Shown in pieces: positions 58,379 through 64,000 of a DNA stretch of 64,000 nt. The stretch covers positions 14,407,197-14,471,196 of the forward strand of contig NC_056048.1 in the NCBI RefSeq assembly GCF_004379255.2. Direction: 5' to 3'. Position 1 is the first letter of the stretch, and the number at the start of each line of letters is the position of its first letter. The stretch comes from Salvia splendens. Lineage: Eukaryota > Streptophyta > Magnoliopsida > Lamiales > Lamiaceae. The position numbers and the translations under genes were made by a program. The notes under the pieces are model-generated. The model searched no databases. It saw only the letters and a list, made by a program, of their open reading frames with translations, and had not been told where the DNA came from.

Positions 58379-59210
58379 GGACCTTCGTGGAAAAGTCAAT
58401 ATAAAAAGCTGTCACACCCCAACCAACCCTTTTGTCCTATATTCTTATAATTATATAAATATAAATTTTTTTATCAAAAAACCTACATGTTAAATTCGTA
58501 AAACACCCATATAAGATAAACTCGTAAATCAACATTTATCTGTTTCATATTTCAAAACATTTTGAACTGTATTGAGACTCTCTCACCAATCTATATGTTA
58601 TACATTGGTCTACATGCAAAATGACGAGGGGGAGAAGGTTGCTATAATGTATCAGCCGCTAACCCTGATAACACGTGGAGTTTCTAAAACTCATATCAAC
58701 CAAAACATCAGCGATATCTTTGTCTGAAAAATATTAGTGGTTTATATGAGCCACAACTCAGTGTATATAAATTTCACCTTTAATTTCACGTCACACAAAT
58801 ATAAAGCATATTCTTTCATTATAACTAATCTTAAGTGTATAACTATAGAACAAATCTCAGCCACACATTATCTTAATCCAATGATCAAAATAAGTAAACA
58901 TTTTTAGTTAATAAAAACTGCATAAGGGTATTTTAGGAAATCAACTTTGTTCTCATATTTTCACGTACACACACAAACACACACTTTCTCCTTCTCAAAA
59001 CGGAACAGAATTTAACAGAGCTCCCTCCCCCATAGCTCTCGTCGATCCAGGGACGAGTTGATTAATTGATTACGCAACAATATCACATCCAGTAGCCATA
59101 GGTGGCTAGTTGATTAATTGATTAGGCAACAATATCACTTTCCTTAATTTGCTCTCGTCTATGTATAGTTGCTGCATTTTTTTTCTGACAGTTCCTTTAT
59201 ATTTTCTAAC

Positions 59211-59447
59211 GGAGAAGGCGATGCGGTCGTCGTTGTTGCTGGAGATGCGGTAGTCGTGGAAGAGGGATTCCTTGCTGAATTGAGTGACGGAGAGGACGCC
59301 GTCGACGGAAAGGAGGTTGTGGAGGAAGAAGGTGTGGTCGCGAGTCAGGTACAAGTGGCATACCCGCCCCATTTTGTCCAGGGCGGGTAGGATCCGCTTC
59401 TCCAATAGGTTGATGCCGTTGTATGTGAGGAATGCTTTGAATTTCAT
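59211..59447 (-). pseudogene. HUS1: captured first exon of checkpoint protein HUS1
   Basis: The (-) strand starts MKFKAFLTYNGINLLEKR and continues MGRVCHLYLTRDHTFFLHN and DDYRISS-like HDYRISSNNDDRIAFS. This matches the N-terminus of HUS1, a subunit of the 9-1-1 DNA-damage clamp. At 59210 a donor (TCC then gttaga) starts intron sequence, so genomic DNA was captured, not cDNA. 5'-UTR-like sequence precedes the ATG. The remaining about three quarters of the gene is missing. Confidence 0.8.
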
Positions 59448-59846
59448 CTTTCAACTTTCAATTTTCAATTTTGTGCCGGTGAGAAATTGGGGGAAGAAGA
59501 AGACGAAGATTTAGGAGGAAGGGTTTCAACTCCCAATATAAGGATTTAGTAGTGTTCTGAATTCTCGGCCACTGTTCTCTGATTTTCCGGCAGCCCTGAA
59601 AGAGTATCACACTAGCACCCCTTTACCAAGTCGTATAAGAGCAACTTTCCAGCACTTGCAAAATGGTGTCCCAGATGCACTCCGGTGACATGCAAATGTG
59701 GAGGCAACTCAGGCAACTAACTATCAATGAATTGGTTTTATTGTATTGAATATACAACATAATGAGCTTATGAATAAACTACAACAGTGATTCAATCTAT
59801 CCAATTGAAACATTGATTATTTATTTTATTTTATACATAATGAGCA

Positions 59847-60484
59847 AATCAGAATAAGAGTGATGTGTTTTGTGAACAAGAGTGAAGTAAAATCAGAATA
59901 AGAGTGATGTGTTTTGTGAACAAGAGTGAAGTATTTTCTGAACAAGAGTGAAGTGTTTTGTGAACAAGAGTGAAGTAAAATCAGAATAAGAGTGAAGTGT
60001 TTTCTGAACAAGAGTGAAGTGTTTTGTGAACAAGAGTGAAGTAAAATCAGAATAAGAGTGATGTGTTTTGTGAACAAGAGTGAAGTAAAATCAGAATAAG
60101 AGTGATGTGTTTTGTGAACAAGAGTGAAGTGTTTTGTGAACAAGAGTGAAGTAAAATCAGAATAAGAGTGATGTGTTTTGTGAACAAGAGTGAAGTAAAA
60201 TCAGAATAAGAGTGATATGTTTTGTGAACAAGAGTGAAGTGTTTTCTGAACAAGAGTGAAGTAAAATCAGAATAAGAGTGATGTGTTTTGTGAACAAGAG
60301 TGAAGTAAAATCAGAATAAGAGTGATGTGTTTTGTGAACAAGAGTGAAGCATTTTCTAAACAAGAGTGAAGTAAAATCAGAATAAAAGTGATGTGTTTTG
60401 TGAACAAGAGTGAAGTAAAATCAGAATAAGAGTGATGTGTTTTGTGAACAAGAGTGAAGTGTTTTCTGAACAAGAGTGAAGTGT
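59847..60484. repeat. E7 tandem array, left arm of a long hairpin
   Basis: Units of about 44-66 bp built from aacaagagtgaagtaaaatc, agaataagagtgatgtgt and tttgtgaac repeat about a dozen times. The sequence is the reverse complement of the array at 60593-61150. Confidence 0.9.
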
Positions 60485-60592
60485 ACTCGGAAATGATGTG
60501 GAGGAATTGGCGAAGATGCCGTTTTGATGAAAAGCTGTTGTCGTTTACTCATTTTTCATTTTTTAAATTCATTTTTCTGCCCTACAAAAGCA

Positions 60593-61150
60593 TTATTTTA
60601 CTTCACTCTCGTTTACAAAACACATCACTCTTAGGCATGATTTTACTTCACTCTTGTTTACAAAACACATCACTCTTGGCATGATTTTACTTCATTCTTG
60701 TTTACAAAACACATCACTCTTGGCATGATTTTACTTCACTCTTGTTTACAAAACACATCACTCTTAGGCATGATTTTACATCACTCTTGTTTACAAAACA
60801 CATCACTCTTGGCATGATTTTACTTCACTCTTAGGCATGATTTTACTTCACTCTTGTTTACAAAATACATCACTCTTAGGCATGATTTTACTTCACTCTT
60901 GTTTACGAAACACATCACTCTTAGGCATGATTTTACTTCACTCTTGTTTACAAAACACATCACTCTTGGCATGATTTTACTTCACTCTTAGGCATGATTT
61001 TACTTCACTCTTGTTTACAAAATACATCACTCTTAGACATGATTTTACTTCACTCTTGTTTACAAAACACATCACTCTTATTCTGATTTTACTTCACTCT
61101 TGTTCACAAAACACATCACTCTTATTCTGATTTTAATTCACTCTTATCAT
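60593..61150. repeat. E7 tandem array, right arm of the hairpin
   Basis: Units contain tttacttcactcttgtttac, aaaacacatcactctt and aggcatgatt, repeated about ten times. The final units near 61080-61135 (attctgattttacttcactc) match the left arm most closely. The loop between the arms is about 108 bp (60485-60592). Confidence 0.9.
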
Positions 61151-61441
61151 CTGCTTAAAATCCAGCTAGTCAATTGATCAAACACCTTCTAGCATCAGCA
61201 TTTACAAATTTCTCTCTGATCAAATAAATAATTAAGAATGAAAATTTAGCCGAATTAGAAGAGGATGAACTTCAATTACTATTATTACAAGAATTTCCGT
61301 AGCTCAATTCGCCGTATTTATAGCTGAAACCGATCACCGCCTTTGCTCGGGCAAATTCTAGCTTTGATGAACAGAGCTCCGAATTCTTCAATAATTCTTG
61401 AATTCACATACAACATTCAGCAACCTAAGAGTAATTAAACT

Positions 61442-61696
61442 CAATTTTGAGCCGGAATTCCCATACCGGATGATGATTCCGGCGAGCAGCGACTTGTCGA
61501 TCACCGTCTTCAGCTTCACATTCTTCGACCCGGTCAGCTTCTGCGCGCGCTTCGCGATCTCCGCCAGATGCTGCGGCTCCAGCTCCACCACCGACGCCAC
61601 TGTCGCCACCTCCGTCTCCGACAGCCGGTTCGCGATCAGCTCGAACTCCGCCGCGATCTCCTTGATCAGATCCACTCGCTTCATGTCCGTGAAGTT
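61442..61696 (-). pseudogene. ATPD: captured piece of chloroplast ATP synthase delta subunit
   Basis: The (-) strand reads RVDLIKEIAAEFELIANRLS, then HLAEIAKRAQKLTGSKNV and LLAGIIIRYGNSGSKL. This is the C-terminal region of the plastid F-type ATP synthase delta (OSCP) subunit, which links F1 to the peripheral stalk. About 85 codons are present. The normal C-terminus after SKL is replaced by unrelated sequence, and transit peptide and N-terminal domain are missing. It is GC-rich against its surroundings. It starts exactly where the shared E1/E7 terminal module ends. Confidence 0.85.
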
Positions 61697-61697
61697 A

Positions 61698-61909
61698 ACC
61701 TTCAAATGAAGTAAAAATTTACATAATCTAATTTTTTTGTGCAATGACCATTATACCCCACATTGTTATTGTGAAGTAAATTTGTGATAGAGGGAACTAA
61801 TTTCTCCTTAAATTAGAAAATTAACCCTAGCCCTTGATTTTGTTGATCTTGTGGTTGTGATTTGTTCTCTAGTTATTTGGTTAAGGGGTGTTTGCCATAG
61901 ATCACTACC
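61698..61909. repeat. E7 right terminal module, shared with E1 (25062-25283)
   Basis: Both copies contain gtgcaatgaccattatac, ccttgattttnttgatcttg and gtgatttgttctctagttat, and end at a TA tract. The sequences inside this module are unrelated captured gene pieces. Confidence 0.85.
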
Positions 61910-61928
61910 ATATATATATATATATATA
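61910..61928. repeat. (TA)n tract 7, right of E7
   Basis: TA dinucleotides between the E7 right end and the inverted FAR1/MULE copy. Confidence 0.92.
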
Positions 61929-61938
61929 ACTAGAAACA

Positions 61939-62600
61939 ATAAATATCATAAACAATTTCATATCTATATGCATATGCCTTCATGATCCTTTTTAATATTA
62001 TGTGACTAATCAAGTCTGGTATCTGCCCAGGATTTCCATTGTATACGACTCGTAGGTCCCATATATTTATTTGACCTTTCCACGAAGGCTCTTATTTGTA
62101 TTGACCATTTCACGAAGGCCCCTCTTTGCTCTTTGTATTGACCTTTCCACGAAGGTCCCTTTTTGCTCTTTTGCTTTGACCCATAGGTCTATTATCATTG
62201 TATATGACCCGTAGGTCTATTGCCATTGTATATCAGATCCAGAGCAAGACCGTCACATATCCTCTTTAATCTCATGATTCGAATGATTCCAATACCATAC
62301 ATTAAACATATCCATTGCACCAATTACATATCCATATATTCCATCAATTAACTCCAATACTATTGATAAACATATCCATATCATATTACACCATCAATAT
62401 CAAATAGTAACACATAACTATTTCAGGCTCATATCATTTAATTCAAATATTCACTCCAATTTAACACATATCAATTAATTTCATAAAATATGTAAAATTA
62501 AAAGTGTGATTTATACACCTGATTATGATAGGTAAACTTATTGAGCTCCTGATTCCAACTCTTAATTTATAACTCTCAATCCTATAAATTATTAAATACA
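61939..62600 (-). repeat. inverted copy of the FAR1/MULE element's 5' region
   Basis: The reverse complement of 61939-62133 matches 63352-63540 (aatcctgggcagatacca and others). The reverse complement of about 62135-62600 matches 56500-56917 plus 58379-58409 (gacggtcttgctctggatct). It therefore carries the unbroken form of the element split elsewhere. Small tandem duplications (cgtaggtctatt, cacgaaggcccctctttgct) are inside. Confidence 0.8.
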
Positions 62601-63346
62601 TGATTTAATTGAGGATGAAAAATAACTATATAATTAACATCTACCTATAATCAAAATATATACCATCGTATATATTAATAAAATGAAACATACAACTAAA
62701 ATTAAGCGTGTGTTGTGCAAATTGTAGCTTAAATGAATTTATTGTCTACTTACCGAAACTTTTCTCTTTACTTTTGTTTTTCCTCTAAACTCTCTCAAAC
62801 CCTTTCCTTTTTTTTCAAATGATAAACTAAATAGTATATATTTGTACATAAATATGTACATCGGCTACTTTGCCGACTCATACTAATTAAATGAATGTTA
62901 TAAGTACAAGTGTCATGTTCTTTTGCTAACTATGCAAAACGCCACCTACATAAATATAAGAATGTAGTACAGTATACTAACAAAACGTACATAAATAATT
63001 TATTTAGTGCATGTAACTTTCTATCCAAATACATGCATATATATTATATTTATAAGTACGCATATAAGTATTAGTACTATATGGTACACAAACACATGCA
63101 CACATATTTAAATAATTATGGCATATATACACTAATTTAATTATGCAGTATATACACATTCATATTTAAAATTCTCGTGAATCAAAACTATCTATATATT
63201 CGACTATACTGAGTCGATCATAAAAATAAATATATTCTCTATGACACACTTAATATCTCAGTAATATAAATGACAATATAATATGCATTGACAATATAAT
63301 ATAATAATATGGAAAATAATGCAGGTTTCGGGTTAGGGATGTCACA
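62601..63346. other. AT-rich LTR-like tail, no gene
   Basis: Very AT-rich, with many atata words. It ends in the LTR-like GGGATGTCACA. No credible frame or RNA gene. Confidence 0.4.
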
Positions 63347-63540
63347 AAAGCAAAGAGGGGCCTTCGTAGAAATGTCAATACAAAGAGGGGCCTTCGTGGA
63401 AAGGTCAAATAAATATAAGGGACCTACGAGTCGTATACAATGGAAATCCTGGGCAGATACCAGGCTTGATTAGTCACATAATATTAAAAAGGATCATAAA
63501 GGCATATGCATATGGATGTGAAATTGTTTATGATATTTAT

Positions 63541-63950
63541 GGTTGAGTCAGAGCATCAACAATTTATGGTAATTAATCGAAAGTTGGATGTACATCACAA
63601 ATTCATTCTTGACTGTTCCAAGGCTAATATAGGCCCCACACTTACCTTTAAGGTGTTGAAGGAAATTCTCGGAGGGTTTGACCTTGTCGGTTGCACTATC
63701 GGGGATATCAGAAATGCTTCTCAAGACATTAAAGCAAACGCTCATGGATTCGATGTGCAAATGGTGTTGGATGATATGGCTAAGAAGAAGGAAATGTCCG
63801 AGGCGTTCACATATCATTACGAAGTTAATGCTACCAACCAGTTGGTTGCTCTCTTTTGGTGTGACGGTTTGATGAAGTGGAATTACCACATGTTTGGTGA
63901 TATTGTGGCCTTTGACTCCACGTACAACACAAATAGGTATAATTACAAAG
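63541..63950 (+). pseudogene. FAR1/FHY3-related MULE transposase fragment
   Basis: The translation HHKFILDCSKANIGPTLTF, GCTIGDIRNASQDIK, KKKEMSEAF and LFWCDGLMKWNYHMFGDIVA matches the middle of FAR1-related (FRS) proteins and ends at the first part of the MULE transposase domain. The first catalytic aspartate is probably in AFDSTYNTNRYN. After NRYN the reading becomes unrelated and stops. The N-terminal FAR1 DNA-binding domain and the rest of the catalytic domain are absent, so it is a relic. Confidence 0.82.
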
Positions 63951-64000
63951 ATCTGTATTGTACATTACAACGTTTATATTTATAGATTACTCTATGCATT

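Larger units (their letters stand above)
59000..61909. mobile_element. E7, (TA)n-bounded gene-capturing element with hairpin arrays
   Basis: The right end abuts TA tract 7 and reads inward TGGTAGTGATCTATGG. Its terminal module (61698-61909) matches the E1 right end. From left it holds a HUS1 gene piece, a tandem array, a short loop, the same array inverted, and an ATP synthase delta piece. The left limit is uncertain. A 50-bp direct duplication with gttgattaattgatta (59056 and 59108) lies near it. No transposase. Confidence 0.6.
58410..63346 (+). mobile_element. Tekay-like LTR body, itself interrupted
   Basis: The left end TGTCACACCCCAACC (58410) and right end GGGTTAGGGATGTCACA (63346) have LTR-like TG...CA termini. 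AAAGC is duplicated outside (58405-58409 and 63347-63351). The LTR's own sequence is probably 58410 to about 59000 and about 62700-63346, both AT-rich. The middle is E7 plus an inverted FAR1/MULE copy nested in it. No gag or pol is seen, so a solo LTR is the simplest reading. Confidence 0.55.
56262..64000 (+). mobile_element. FAR1/MULE-derived element, split by two insertions, continues off the window
   Basis: The left part (56262-58409, around the solo LTR) and the right part (63352-64000) join across the AAAGC duplication. The joined sequence matches the unbroken inverted copy at 61939-62600, which reads straight through the junction. The right part runs into a FAR1-type transposase fragment. 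The limits of the whole element lie partly outside the window. Confidence 0.6.

Noticed and set aside
59826..60473. A series of (-) strand ORFs with HSYSDFTSLLFTKH repeats
   Set aside because: Translation of the E7 tandem array, not a protein family.
59847..61150. CRISPR-like regular direct repeats
   Set aside because: The repeats are contiguous tandem units without unique spacers, in a plant genome, and belong to a transposon.
1..64000. tRNA or rRNA genes
   Set aside because: I saw no cloverleaf-like or rRNA-like segment. The primer-binding sites match tRNA 3' ends but are retrotransposon parts.

Overview
The window is plant nuclear DNA, most likely eudicot. The signs are Ty1/copia and Ty3/gypsy LTR retrotransposons with tRNA-Met-type primer sites, a Tat-lineage gypsy element, Stowaway-type MITEs, a FAR1/MULE transposase, and an 18-exon ERD6-like sugar transporter with GT-AG introns. 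Asterid/Lamiales is only a guess. The transporter (18162-21343, +) is the only intact host gene. Almost everything else is nested transposable elements or broken gene pieces.

Layout. 1-3243: broken Tekay/Del-type gypsy gag-pol (-), running off the left edge. 3955-4189 and 13100-13571: two halves of an unidentified (-) coding region split by a complete Copia-1 element (4190-13099, TSD GTGGC). 14155-15530: LTR-like fragment and gag-like relic. 15635-15858: ketoacyl-CoA synthase pseudogene. 16646-17983: MITE-like elements next to the sugar-transporter promoter. 21578-22345: copia relic and Stowaway MITE.

22380-56260 is a chain of unrelated-looking non-coding elements (E1 to E6) laid end to end and separated by (TA)n tracts. 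Three retrotransposons are nested in them: Copia-2 in E2 (28316-33735, TSD TGAAT), a Tat gypsy with a spliced antisense gene in E3 (35542-46533, TSD GTTCT), and a gag-only TR-GAG element in E6 (48476-55737). Nearly all element ends begin within a few bases of the (TA)n with a TGATC-type signature, so one transposition mechanism probably made the chain.

56262-64000 is a FAR1/MULE-derived element split twice: by a Copia-1-family solo LTR (56918-58378, TSD GGACC) and by a Tekay-like LTR body (58410-63346, TSD AAAGC). The second insertion holds E7, a TA-flanked element carrying pieces of HUS1 and of the chloroplast ATP synthase delta subunit. E1 shares its terminal module and carries a piece of a bHLH factor instead. 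E1 and E7 therefore look like gene-capturing (Pack-type) non-autonomous transposons with large inverted tandem arrays. They and the TA-chain are the most unusual content here.

Limits: all similarity calls come from reading translated sequence against remembered family motifs. No search was run. Element left ends for E1 and E7 are not resolved.
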